DNA of 64,000 nucleotides from the NCBI RefSeq assembly GCF_003573695.1, contig NC_039362.1, forward strand, positions 110,773,120-110,837,119, given 5' to 3'. The stretch is from Papaver somniferum. Lineage: Eukaryota > Streptophyta > Magnoliopsida > Ranunculales > Papaveraceae. The position numbers and the translations under genes are program-made. Below are positions 11,150 through 22,620 of the stretch, one piece after another. Below the pieces are notes generated by a model. That model saw only the letters and a program-made list of their open reading frames with translations. It was not told the DNA's origin and did no database searches. Numbering within the stretch: the first letter of the stretch is position 1; every line of letters begins with the position of its first letter.

Positions 11150-11619
11150 TGTAGGATCAGAATCTTGCAGCAATAATACCTCAGCGAAATTATCAACAAC
11201 ACAACACAACAGCGTCGGAGAACAATCGTAGAAGTGACATAATAAACGACGTCAGCTAAAATCATGAGAAGAATGTAATGATTCTGCGAAAATAAGAGAG
11301 TCTGCGAGATTAATATTTGTAAAGTTGCGAGAATGTCGCAAGACATATCCGAAAATAAAAGACAGATTAGCTGTCATCCACTAAGTACTTCCCTATAAAT
11401 AGTCGTTCAATTGTAAAGGAAAGGGAGAGGTCTTTTTTGAGTAAGAAACAAGTAAATAGGAGAGAGAAAATCTAGAGCAGCGGTTATTCTTGATTCCTTT
11501 ATCTTTTCTTGTAAGATTGTCCAAAGATTCATCAATAAAATTAAGATTGTTAATCTAAAATGAGTTGAGTATTAATGAAATCATATGAGGGGTGTAGTGT
11601 AGGAATTGCTGCAACTACA
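11150..11619 (+). repeat. 3' LTR of B copy 1 (470 bp)
   Basis: Starts TGTAGGATCAG and ends GCAACTACA. It is repeated at 16023-16492 (reverse) and 17130-17579 (direct). A purine tract before it marks it as a 3' LTR in plus orientation. CCTATAAATAG at 11392-11402 is the likely TATA box. Confidence 0.85.
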
Positions 11620-11807
11620 ATATTCTTGCGAAAATAAAGCCCCATTACATTGCCGTCTTGCGACGAAATCGCAGGACGTCTTCGCACTTTCATGCGAAAA
11701 CCCATTGATCTCGTCTTATCTTTTTCTTTAGTATTATTTCCTCTTCAGGATTGTTTCACAAATATGACAAGCCTTAATACCCTTGCGACTAAAAATCCTT
11801 ATGACAT

Positions 11808-12300
11808 TTGCGTCTTAAGACACTTATCAGCTCCCTAATGGAGGGTGCCGCCCTTATCTCCCCCCTGGTTGCCCCTTCAAGGAGGCGTACTTCTACCATA
11901 CAAGGTTATCTCCTCCCATCCAGTCTTAACAATAACCAGTTGTTTTCGCAGACACTTATACCTTTTACCTATAGGGTTTATGATTACGATACTGCACCCT
12001 AAGTGAGGTTTTCTTCGGGCCGAGTGCAGTATAAGCCAAGACTTGTCAAGAATGGCAAGGTACGCTCCAGACACCCCTGGCACCCTTGACTCAACCGTGT
12101 ACCTTGGCGCCTTTATCAGATTCTGCACTCCTTGGGAGAGTCCTTATTACCTTAGTCGCCCAACCTAAGTCATATGCTTAAGTTGAGAATCCAAGGTGCC
12201 TCTCCCGGATGGGCTTTATTGACCCCAAATCTCCATGACTCAGGTTCCGGTGGCGGTGTAGCCTTTCCCTGAGCCATGCAACAGGTACCCCCTTATATGA
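11808..12300 (-). other. GC-richer block of B copy 2
   Basis: Counterpart of 6880-7375. The 83-codon frame is also open here (12128-11877) but many of its residues differ from copy 1 and it has no ATG, so selection on a protein is not evident. Confidence 0.5.
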
Positions 12301-12643
12301 CGTACTTTAGGTCTTACATTTGCCTCTTGTGAAATTGTATTCGCGAACTAGGGTGTACGCCATAAAGGTTCGCCCCTTTCTATTTTGTCATTGTTCTCTG
12401 ATTGTCTTTTGTAGAATTCATTATCTCTGCGAGATTCTTGCACATCATCATATTGTATTTTCATTTCGAAATCTCAATTTTGTCATTCAATAAAATGTAT
12501 TTTTGAGAATTTTATTTATTGCGAGAGTGTCGCAACAAATCAATCATTCATACATTACCTTTGCTATCCTCTACTTCTTTGTTATTTTCTGCTACTGCTT
12601 CCTTGGTAGTGGTATGTTCACCATTTTTTATTCTGAGCTAGAA
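12301..12643 (-). other. Non-coding region of B copy 2 after protease
   Basis: Matches 6522-6879 in copy 1. No coding potential is recognised. Confidence 0.5.
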
Positions 12644-15600
12644 TTAGTTTCGCAACATCTCTTCTTCTTTTCTTTCGATTGCATCCACCATCAACCTCTC
12701 ACTTCTTTGTGTCTCTTTGATTTTTTGTCGCCAATTTTCCTTCTTGTTTACTCTTCCTTCGCAGGATTCTACCTCAGTTTCGTAACACCTCTTTCCTTCA
12801 ACCCAATCACCCTTTATGATTCCTACACCGCTGGGGTGAGGGAATTTGATACACTGGTGGAAATTTGAAGCTACTCCTAGAATCCCATGTATCCAAGGTC
12901 GACCAATTAATGCATTGTAGGGTGATTCTACATCAACGACACATAATAGGATTTCAGAAGATATTCCCTTCAATGGAATTCGCATAGTAACCTCCCCTTT
13001 AGGCTTGTTGGCAGTACCATTAAAACCATATATCTTATATGTTGATGGTATAAGATCATCATCTCTTCCTCCCATAGTTTTATAAGTATGATAAAATAAG
13101 ATGTTCACAGAGCTACCAGTATCAATTAAAATCCTATTAATTTCCCATGAATCTTCAGCTTCATCATCCTCATCTTCTTTCGGTTTTGGATTAATTTCTA
13201 ATTTTACTACCAATGGATTATCATGTATCTCTTCACCTTCGGGGATTTCTTCTGCGGTAAAAGAAATAATCTGTTTCTGCCATTCCTCTAGTGGCGAGAT
13301 TTTCGCAATATTCATAATTTCTCTTCCATCATTATCTCTTGTGAACACTCTACTCAAAACATTGTCATGAAAATCTTCAATTGTCTTGTATGAATGTATG
13401 ATAGAGTGATATAATAGATTCTTTGCTTTTGCACCAACTTCTATGAAGAATGTTTCCTTCTTTTTCATCGTGTATACTTTGTGATGCTCTGGTGGTGGTG
13501 GCAATGGTTGAGATTGTGGGTGCCCTAACAAAAAATGGTTTAGTTTTCCTTGATCTATCATTCTCAGAATAATTCTTTTTACATTTCTGCAATCATTTGT
13601 AGTATGTCCATGAAAATGATGATAAGAACAAAACTCATGACTTCTGTGGTTTGGAGGTGGTTCCGTTCCTATGTTCCATGGTGTTGGTATATTCTCCGTC
13701 AAAATTATAAATTCCCATATTTTCTCCACACTTGCATTTAGAGGTGGCATCTTGATTTCTTCCCATACCACCTTGTGACCTTCTTGTCCTCTATTATAGT
13801 TTTATCTTTGACCTCCATAAGTTTCTTTCGGCTGATCGAGTCTTTGAATTTTGTTATTTCCACCACGATTGTAGAAATTTATTTCTCTTTCATACTCCTC
13901 TTGATCTCGGCTTCCCATAGCCACCAGTTTCTGTTGATTGTTGCCCGTCACCTTTTCTTGTTGTACTTGCGAATTGCTCACCACTGTGTTTATTAGTTTT
14001 GGTAATAAGCTTGCATTTGCTGTTTGTTAACTGGTGTTCGCAACCGGCTATGATTCCATTTTATTTTTCCTTTCCTCTAGAGCAATATATTCTTCCTGAA
14101 ATTCTCGCAATTCAGTCATTGTGATTGTATTCTTGACTCTGAAAATTTGGATATACAATAGGTTGGTTGCAAACATAGCATTGGTAAATGATAAGATAAG
14201 ATATCTCTCATCTACACGGCCACCCATTTCGCTACACATAGTCCTACATGTTTTAGTTAGGTGCTTCAAACTTTCGCCAATCCTTTGTTTTAATCCAAAT
14301 ATGTCTTCAATACCAGGTCGTGAAGAATTATTACTTATATATGCCCCCAGGAATGTAGTCTGCAAATGATTGAAGGATGTTATTGTATTCTTTGGTAGAC
14401 CTTCGAACCATTTTAACGCCTCCCATGTTAAGCTGGATGTGAAATACTTGCATAATACAGCATCATGATTTTCCCATTGCAACATGCACCTCACGTAGGC
14501 TTTAATGTGTTGAATTGCACAAGTTGTTCCATCAAAAATGCTGGTTAATGCGGGAAAATTGCATTTCGGTGGTATTCCTCCTAGTTGTACTTCCCTTGTA
14601 AATGGAGTTTTCGCAGCTTCTTCTATAGCTTCATCCAGTTGTCTTTTGCCTACTTCTCCTCTATTATTTAGCATTCCTCTCATTTCTTCTAATTCTTTTA
14701 AGATTTTTTTATTTACACCTGAATTTTGATCCATTGGTCTTTTTAATTTCGCCTCCCTTCTTCTGCATTCATATCTTTCTTCTCTCGCGAAATTTTGCAT
14801 TTCTTCTTCATCATCTTCATCTCGTCTTCTTCTGCGGTTCTCTTCCTCATCTCTATCTTGAATTCGCATATGATGATGTCTCTCATTTTCCCCTCCATGA
14901 TTTTGTTCATTTCTCATCAATTCCATTCACCGTCTTTCATCCATCCTCTGTACTCTATCATACTCTTCATTGATATTACCGTTATTCCGGTTTTGTGTTC
15001 GTCTTCTTTCTCGATTGTCGTGATTGTATTGGCGAGTTGTTTCTTGAAGCTCTTGTTCTTCCATTTCCGCTCTCAATCTTTCACGTTCGCAAATTAAACG
15101 TGCTTGTTCAGCATAATATCTTTCAATTTCTTCTTCAATCGTTTGTTGATTTCTTTGAGTTTCTCTCTCATGTAAAATTCTCCTTCCTTCCTCTCGATTC
15201 CCTTCGCCATCTTTATTATTTTTTCCCTAACATTGTCCATTCTCTTGATTTATATCGTTTTGCCTATCATCAAAAGTTTCATTTTGTGGAACGTAACGAT
15301 CATCAGTCTTTTCTCTATTTTCGCGATATTCTTCATTAGGATTTGATATTTCTTCTTGAATATTTTTTCCAGCATTAATTGTGGGTGAGTTTCGCCTCAT
15401 CTCTCTTCTATTCGATCTTGAATATGATTTTGTAATACTTCTCGATCTTCTACTCTGTAGTCTTATATTTTCCATCCTCAATTCGTGATTTTGCCTTGTT
15501 AGATTCGCACTTTCTTCTGCCTCGGCTCTTCTTTCTTCATGTATTCTTCGTATCAACGTTTCTAACGCTCCAATTTCCTCATCTTCATGAATTATTCCTT

Positions 15601-15880
15601 CATCTGCTTCTTGATTTCTCTCTACCTGTCTATGGTTTCTGGTTTGCTGCTCTTCTTCTACTTCTTCTGCTGAATTTGATTGCCAAGTGTGTATACTCAC
15701 CCTATCATAATCCGTATTCCTTCCTTGTATTAGTGTTTGTTGAACTGGTGGTTGAATTCGATTTTCTCCATTATTTCTCATTCTAGTTGATTCTCCCATT
15801 TCACTTCTTTCCCTTCCAGCAATTCTCTTGCTTCTTCTAACAGTAGTTGGTTGTTCTGATGTATTTCTTCTTCTAGCCAT
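12644..15880 (-). pseudogene. gag-pro: Gag-protease of family B copy 2, nearly complete
   Basis: Better preserved than copy 1. ATG at 15880-15878 (MARRRN) opens a basic, Arg-rich N-terminus, then a long Glu/Arg/Asn-rich region, a gag core with ALKWFEGLP, a CX2HX4HX4C knuckle (motif FCSYHHFHGHTTNDC), the protease DTG at 13123-13115 and the ALIGRPWIHG block, ending at 12644. Stops near 15229, 14927, 14046, 14030 and 13802 interrupt it; the last 375 codons (13771-12644) are open and include the whole protease. The Arg-rich N-terminus and the variant knuckle fit the Tat/Ogre lineage. The ORF ends cleanly with no RT. Gag would package RNA and the protease would mature Gag; RT must come from elsewhere. 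Confidence 0.85.
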
Positions 15881-16002
15881 TTCTTCAATATTAATGAATT
15901 GCAAGAGATTATGTAAAATTATTAATCAATCACTCCAATTCTTCACAAATCTCAATATTAATCTTTAATTTTTTCTAGAATAATCTTCAATCTTCAATCC
16001 TT

Positions 16003-16019
16003 CCCTGTTTCTAGCGCCA
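16003..16019 (-). promoter_or_regulatory. Primer binding site of family B
   Basis: On the minus strand TGGCGCTAGAAACAGGG follows the LTR end after 3 bp (TAG). It starts with TGG, as expected for pairing with a tRNA CCA end. I cannot name the tRNA with confidence. Confidence 0.6.
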
Positions 16020-16022
16020 CTA

Positions 16023-16492
16023 TGTAGTTGCAGGAAATCCTACACTACACCCCTCACAAGATTTCATTAACATTCAACTCATTTTAGATTAACAATCTTA
16101 ATTTTATTGATGAATCTTTGAACAATATTACAAGAAAAGATAAAGGAATCAAGAATAACCACTGCTCTAGATTTTATCTCTCATATTTACTTGCTTCTCA
16201 ATCAGAAAAGATCTCTTTCTTTTCCTTTACAACTGAATGACTATTTATAGGAAAATACATAGTGGATGACAGCTAATCTGTCCTTTATTTTCGGATATGG
16301 CTTGCGACATTCTCGCAACCTTACAAATGTTAATCTCGCAAACTCTCTAATTTTCGCAGGACCATCACATTTTTCTCATGATTTAGCTGACGTTGTTTAT
16401 TATTTCGTTTCTAAAGTTATTCTGCGACACTTCTGTGTTGTGTTGTTAATAATTTCGCCGAGGCATTATTGCTGCGAGATTCTGATCCTACA
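16023..16492 (-). repeat. 5' LTR of B copy 2 (470 bp)
   Basis: Reverse complement of 11150-11619, with matching termini. The likely TATA box is CTATAAATAG on the minus strand (16250-16241). Confidence 0.85.
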
Positions 16493-17129
16493 TTTACAAC
16501 AATCTTATGTTGCGATTTGGGAATATTAGGGTTCTGAACCGTAAATTTGGTGTTAGAGGCGTTTTTGCTGAAATAACAACAGTATGGGAATCACATAAGC
16601 AGCATCATCAAATAAAGCAGTAAGCAAGATCAATTTCAGCAAAACCCATTAGAAAGAAAAAAGAAAACTAACCTTGATGAATCCATGGAAAACACCAGCA
16701 GGAAGATTAATTCGTAAAAATTAAAAAGGAAGAAAGTTACGAACATTGAAGATCTACAGAGTGAACAGTATGGAGATGAAGAAGAAATTAAAAAGATTAA
16801 AAGAAGAAGAAAGAAGAAAAAGTTGCAATGGCAGAATTTATGGAAGAACAATAGAGTTGCAGAGATGAGAAAATAAAAAGAAAAGAGAAAGTAAAAAGAA
16901 AATGGAAAGAAGAGTAAGAAGAATATATAGAGAATATTTTTTTGAAGAAATAAACACCATTAATACGAAAAGACATGAGCGGTTGAAAAGCAGCGGTTAC
17001 AGAAGACGTGTCAAGAAATAGATGGAAGAAAGGATACGTGTGATAAATGCAGAATATGAAGAGATGGACAGCTGCGGCATTTCTCACATCGTTCTCTACT
17101 TCGCAGAGAATATATGAGAAGAGGAAAGA
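16493..17129 (+). mobile_element. 3' internal fragment of a third B copy
   Basis: 16824-17129 matches 10850-11149 of copy 1 and ends in the purine tract GAGAAGAGGAAAGA against the LTR. 16493-16823 is less similar and may be the antisense gene's upstream region in a divergent subfamily. No clear coding frame is seen. B copy 2 apparently inserted here. Confidence 0.65.
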
Positions 17130-17579
17130 TGTAGGATCAGAATCTCGCAGCAATAATGCTTTAGCACAACAGCGTCGCAGAACAATTTCAGAAATGACAT
17201 AATAAACGACGTCAGCTAAATCATGAGAAAAATGTGACGGTCCTGCGAAAATTAGAGAGTTTGCGAGATTAACATTTGTAAGGTCGCGAGAATGTCGCAA
17301 GCCATATCCAAAAATAAAGGACAGATTTGTTGTCATCCACTATGTAATTCCCTATAAATAGCCGCTAAGTTGTAAAGGAAAAAGGAGAGATCTTTTCTGA
17401 TTGAGAAACAAGTAAATAGGAGAGAGAAAATCTAGAGCATTGGTTATTCTTGATTCCTTTATCTTTTCTTGTAAGATTGTTCAAAGATTCATCAATAAAA
17501 TTAAGATTGTTAATCTAAAATGAGTTGAATGTTAATGAAATCTTGTGAGGGGTGTAGTGTAGGATTTCCTGCAACTACA
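17130..17579 (+). repeat. 3' LTR of B copy 3 (450 bp)
   Basis: Direct repeat of 11150-11619 with the same ends; CCTATAAATAG at 17351-17361 is the likely TATA box. Its right edge falls within a C-family LTR, about 60 bp after that LTR's start, so this B copy inserted into the C LTR. The predicted target duplication on the right is GTTTA. Confidence 0.85.
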
Positions 17580-18119
17580 GTTTAGTTGCCAAAAATATAA
17601 GTATTGATTTCTAGTCTACTTATAGCTAAGTCTCGAATTAGGATAGTAAGTGTAATTGAGCCTTAGACTCCACGGAATTCATCGATTAAATACGAAGAAC
17701 TACTCAAGGGAACTTGTGGAACTTCATCAACAAAAGGTATATGGAGACTTGAACTTATTTATCACTCAAAAGTCTATCTACTCTATCTCCTATTTGAGAC
17801 AAAAGTCGTATTGCTATATAGACTTGAATTATACACATTTGCTATTTCGAGCCGAGTTTATCTCGCCTATCTATTTATCTAAATATGTGTTGGTAAGCTT
17901 TCGCTTTAGCCAAGTTCATCTTTACTCATGACAAAAGTCATGTTGATTATTTCAATAACTTGAAAATCGCTTTAATGAAAATAATTTGTGAATAACAACT
18001 ATTTTAACATCCTCTAAGAAATTTTCAATGATTGAAATGAGAGTTTAGAACAAGTAACCATCTTTGGATATAAACATGGTGTGTTCTCACATTTGTGTAA
18101 AATTCCAAAACCGGGAACC

Positions 18120-18295
18120 CAAAGTATGCGTACCCGTACGCATACTGGCGGTTGTTGGAAATCCGGCTAAGTATGCGTACCCGTACGCATACTGGCGGAA
18201 GTTTTACGTCCGTGAATTTCTGCTGGAGTTTGAAAGTGAAAAACAAACTCAATCCGGTTACTTAAGTACGCGTACCCGTTTGCATACTTATGTAG
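18120..18295 (+). repeat. Palindromic GTACGCGTAC-like repeats in C LTR
   Basis: Three copies of a palindromic motif (GTATGCGTACCCGTACGCATAC and close variants) are separated by about 40-80 bp of CTGGCGGAAGTTT-like sequence. Related clusters occur at 52808-52972, 53957-54170, 56098-56200 and 60798-61010. Confidence 0.8.
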
Positions 18296-19661
18296 GTTAC
18301 TTTCTAAAATCGGTTTGTTCATGAACTAAAACATTTGTATAATAAGGAATGCAATCTCTGCAAACCGTGGCTATAATGTTCATGAATCGATTCGAGTGAA
18401 CCAAAACCAATTTTGCTTCGATTGTGTCTTGTATACTTCTATAAGATCTAAGCAATTGAATAACTCTCTAACTAGTTCATTTGAGTCATTTGAACTAGTT
18501 ATGGTAAAGATGAATAAGGATGATACGAAAGTGCTCATATGGCTAACCATTGGTTAACTATTATTGAACCGACTAAGTGTACACGTTTATGTACGGTTAC
18601 TCAAACCTTAATGAAGTTACATTTTATTTGTATATAACAAGTTAAGTTTGATCTAACGGTTGAAAGATATTAGCTTGAATCTAATCAGGTTTTCATCTAA
18701 CGGAGAATATTGAATGCTTTGTTACCAAGGTAACTTAGATTGTAAACCCTGATTTGAAACCTATATAAAGGAGAACTCTGGCAACTGGAAAACCTAATCC
18801 CCACACTCATGTGTAATACTAGTTGTATAAACTAGAGTCGATTCTCATTTAACCTTAGGTTTTTCACGAAACCTGGTAGGTTAACGACTTAAAGACTTCA
18901 TTGGGATTATGAAGCCAGACCCAACTATTTTCTATGTAGTTGCGTGATCTGATCTTGTTGTTTCTATCGTGATTGAGTACAATCGTAAGATTGGCTTGAG
19001 ATTTATATCTCCGATAGGCAAGATAGAAAAGTAGCCACAAACACCTTCGTCTCGTCGTTTGTGATTTCACAATATCTTGTTTCGTTGATCGATTAAGATT
19101 ATTGTGAGGTGATTGATAATTCTAGGTTGTTCTTCGGGAATATAAGTCCAGGTTATCAATTGGTTCATGTTCACCTTGATTTATCAAAATACGGAACAAA
19201 AACTCGAAGGTATATTTGTGGGAGACAGATTTATCTATTCAATAGACTTTTCCGTGTGATACAGATTTGTTTATCAAGTCTTCGACTTTGGGTCGTAGCA
19301 ACTCTTAGTTGTGGGTGAGATCAGCTAAGGGAATCAAGTGTGTAGTATCCTGCTGGGATCAAAGACGTAAGGAGAACGACTGTACCTTGAATCAGTGTGA
19401 GATTGATAAGGGTTCAACTACATTCCAGACCGAAGTTAGCTTTGTAGTAGGCTAGTATCTGTAGCGGCTTAATACAGTGTGGTATTCAAATATGGACTAG
19501 GTCCCGGGGTTTTTCTGCATTTGCGATTTCCTCGTTAACAAAATTCTGGTTTCTGTGTTATTTCTTTTCCGCATTATGTTTTGTTATATAATTGAAATAT
19601 CACAAGTTGTGCGTTGAATCGATCAACTGGTAAATCCAACCTTTGGTTGTTGATTGAAATT

Positions 19662-19666
19662 GATTG
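19662..19666. repeat. Target site duplication GATTG of C' (left; right copy 51207-51211)
   Basis: GATTG occurs directly outside both outer ends of the C' LTR pair, and the C LTR sequence is continuous across it when C' is removed. This proves a single insertion spanning 19667-51206. Confidence 0.93.
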
Positions 19667-22546
19667 TGTTAGAGCATAGCTTGGTTGAACCCACCAACCG
19701 TTGGTATGTCAAGTTTGGTTGTCATATTTTAGTGAGCCAAAACTCATTTAAGAGTCGCTTGATTATGTACTAGAGTCAACTTCGTATAGGTTAGCTTGAA
19801 AGTATTAGGATATGAGACATTACAAGTATTGCGAAGACTTGAAGAAGTAAAGAAGTAAGGAGCTACAACGACAACATCATTCTTCCACTTGAGGTTAGTG
19901 ATATTTGAATTGAATTGTTTCATTCCCTAACGCATCTTTCAAGTCGTGCATATTGAAAACAAAACTGCGAAGCATGAATGATTATACTCTAGTTAGACAT
20001 AGCATTAAGGAATACAATACGAGGTTTATTGCTTAACCATTAAACTATGTAAATAAGACATCGACATAATCGTTTGAATGTTATTGTGATTATGTATGGG
20101 TATAAGGTGAAGATTTCATCCTAGGAAACAATGTTTTACATTTGTTTTAAGGAAGTAAATTCATGAACTTGTTTTGTGAATCGAAAGAGAAATCGCCGGG
20201 CATTGTTGGTATTGTTATTCATTGCATATATTTTGAACTACCAATATGTGTGATTAGTATAACCGCTCATGACTTGTTTATGTTCTTGGTAAAACTATTC
20301 ACAAAGGCCTGACTTTTGTATTGGTATGACTTTTATTAGTGAAACCGATCTTAAGTAATCACCTGAGATGGTATGATCCATTCAATGTTATTGGTATGAC
20401 CGACTCTGGGTAAAGGGGAACTGATCCTAGTAAGAGGTGCAAGCTACCACCAAGGGGAATCGATCCTTGTATGAAGTGCAACAAGTTTTTAGCAGAAAGG
20501 GGAAACGATCCTATGGACATGTGCAACACGTTTTTAGGCAAAGGGGAACCAATCCTATGGACATGTGCAGCAAGTACAAGTTAGATACCATATATATGTG
20601 GGGAACCAATCCTAGTACCTAGTCAACCGAATTTTGGTAAACTAGCATGACTATGCGAAGTACTCACATGGAGGTAGAACCGAAACTTTTTTTGGTAGAA
20701 CCGTGAAACCCATCTTGGTGATTGAGTGTTCTTGATCAATCACGTAGTTCTTGAAAGTCAGATGAACCAATTCTAAACTTGATTGGAAGTGTGGAAAATC
20801 GGCTTCAAGATTGTAAGTATGAAAGAGGACTTACAAAGTAAGGATGTCGACATACTTTGAACATGTGTAGTAACACTTATCTTTAATTGTTGAAAGTTAT
20901 TCCTTAATAGCTAAAGGAAGAAAATCCAAGGATCGAAAAATAAATAAGTTTTAGAATCTTTTATTTAAGGTTTTTAACTTTATATTTGGAAAATGAAAAT
21001 TAGTAATGTGCATTTGCTAGTTGGAGATATTCTAAGAGATTTTTGGTCATTATTTGGACAAAGCATTTCCAGGAATTATGGAAACCGCATCTGGAATATA
21101 TTGCATATCTTGTGAATATTTTCGGTTTTGGAAATTCCTTGGTGTCCAAACTTCCTTGGTCTATAAATATCAAAGTTTGCATTTCGAGCAAACTAATCCT
21201 CGTGACAGCAATAACTATCTCAGTTGTGCTGCTACTAGTGAAGCCGCCTATTCGGAGAGGAGAGTAACCTAATTAGGCGAAATCTCTTACGGCCGCTCAA
21301 TTTAAAGTCCTATTTGGGATTGAGAAGATCTATTAGTACCGTTGGTGGGAAACTAGATAATTGCGGTATATCTTTTGTTTTCGATTGATTTGATTGACTA
21401 ACGGTGGTTGAACTTTGATTGCACATAGTTTGTTTATGCTTGAGAATCTTCTCTTCTGATATAAGATTCACTCAAACTAGATCGAAGTTTCGACGGGGAT
21501 ATTTAGACTGTTTGTAGATATAAAGACGTCTTGTGATAATCCATTGTTAACAGATTCCGTTCTGTGCGTGATTGATCACAAGATTCAAGTTGATTGTGTG
21601 CAGGTGTTTATTGAAGATCTAAGAAGATTTAAAGACAAGGAAGACTTTGGAGATTTCTGATTTGGGTTCATAATCTTTGGTGTGCACAATACTTGTTTCA
21701 GTATAAGAGGATCCAACTATAATCGGTTTATCCTTGTGGTAGATTAGATTGATTAGTTGTGTAAATCGGCATCAATACAATTATTTGTGATTAAAAGTAT
21801 TGATTGCAAAATCTTAACAATTACTTTGGTAGCTGATAATAAGATAGATCTAAGAACCTGACAAAGGAGTTTATTGAGATAAACATAAGAGCCTTTTATC
21901 GAACTCACATCACTTGGTTGAAAAGAGTTGATACCAAACAGATTTGTTGCTCCTTTACTGTTTGGAATACGAACCAAAGGAATTGTTCCAAGTACGTGAC
22001 TTATTACAGGTCGGAGGCGTGGGAATACAGACGGAACTAGGTGAACTATATGTTTAGTTGCTTGGTCTCAACTATACGAAGTTGGTTTGATTTTGTATAG
22101 CGGCTTAATCCTGAGAGTATTCAATTTTGGACAAGGTCTCGGGGTTTTTCTGCATTTGCGGTTTCCTCGTTAACAAAATCTTGATGTGTCATTTACTTTT
22201 ATTTTTCCGCATTTATAATTGTTGTTATTATAATTTAAAGTAAATTACACAAACGTTAATTCCTATTTACTTGATAAGTAATCCTATTGTGTTTGGTTAA
22301 GTCCGAACCTTTTAACAAGTAAACATACTTCGTTGTTGCATTGTCTAGATCTTGTATCCATAGTCAATCATACAAGTTATCTTGTTATCGTATTGTCTCG
22401 ATCTCGTATCCATAGACGATCACACGAAGTGTGAACCGATTAGTTGTATTGTCTCGACTCAGTCCATAGACAATCAATTTCGGAGAAAGGACTTATATGT
22501 GGAAAAGTTTTAGTTTGAGGTATATTTGGGTACCCTCATCTTTTCA
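19667..22546 (+). repeat. 5' LTR of C' (2880 bp)
   Basis: Direct repeat of 48332-51206, closely similar by eye. It has a likely TATA box CTATAAATAT at 21161-21170 and the tandem array at 20405-20625. Confidence 0.92.
20405..20625 (+). repeat. Imperfect tandem repeats around GGGGAACCGATCCTA
   Basis: Five units of about 40-55 bp carry AGGGGAA-CGATCCT, then a GTGCAACAAG-type tail and TTTTTAG. The array is repeated in the 3' LTR at 49073-49280. A single similar unit occurs in the internal region near 24606-24640. Confidence 0.8.
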
Positions 22547-22548
22547 AT

Positions 22549-22563
22549 AAGTATCAGAGCAGG
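22549..22563 (+). promoter_or_regulatory. Primer binding site of C' (mutated initiator tRNA-Met type)
   Basis: AAGTATCAGAGCAGG begins 2 bp after the LTR. It matches the usual copia site TGGTATCAGAGC except for its first two bases. Confidence 0.75.
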
Positions 22564-22620
22564 CAAACACGAAAAGATCTAACAATCTGTGTTTGATGCG
22601 ATCCAACCTATAAGACATGA

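Larger units (their letters stand above)
3369..11619 (+). mobile_element. Family B copy 1, RT-less Tat/Ogre-like gypsy element (5' end cut by A LTR)
   Basis: In order this copy holds broken gag-pro (3369-6521), non-coding DNA with a GC-rich block and a tandem duplication (6522-8108), a seven-exon gene on the opposite strand (8109-10783), a purine tract and the 3' LTR (11150-11619). No reverse transcriptase, RNase H or integrase motif is present. It lies inside B copy 2: sequence right of 11619 continues copy 2 in the opposite orientation, at a point matching about 7552 here. The predicted right target duplication is ATATT (11620-11624). The 5' LTR and the first part of gag are outside the window, beyond the inserted A LTR. 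Confidence 0.85.
11620..16492 (-). mobile_element. Family B copy 2, 5' half (LTR, gag-pro), interrupted by copy 1
   Basis: On the minus strand this runs: 5' LTR (16492-16023), primer binding site (16019-16003), gag-pro (15880-12644), then the same non-coding region as copy 1 down to 11620, where copy 1 interrupts it. The remaining 3' half should be left of the window. Both copies pass from protease to the same non-coding DNA without RT, so lack of pol is a family trait. The flank right of the LTR begins TTTAC (16493-16497), the predicted target duplication. Confidence 0.85.
17580..19666 (+). repeat. C-family copia LTR, left part (split by C')
   Basis: Similar along its length to the complete C LTR at 53301-55777, but missing the first 60 bp or so. 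It continues after the C' element at 51212-51450, where it meets a primer binding site. CTATATAAAG (18761-18770) is the likely TATA box. No protein is encoded; frames seen here are chance. Confidence 0.85.

Noticed and set aside
18064..18324. Open frames on both strands reading Tyr-Ala-Tyr-rich peptides
   Set aside because: They come from the CG palindromes, which read alike on both strands, within a copia LTR.
20405..20625. Spaced repeats that might suggest a CRISPR array
   Set aside because: Units are imperfect, unequal and inside a plant LTR, and the whole array is copied in the partner LTR.
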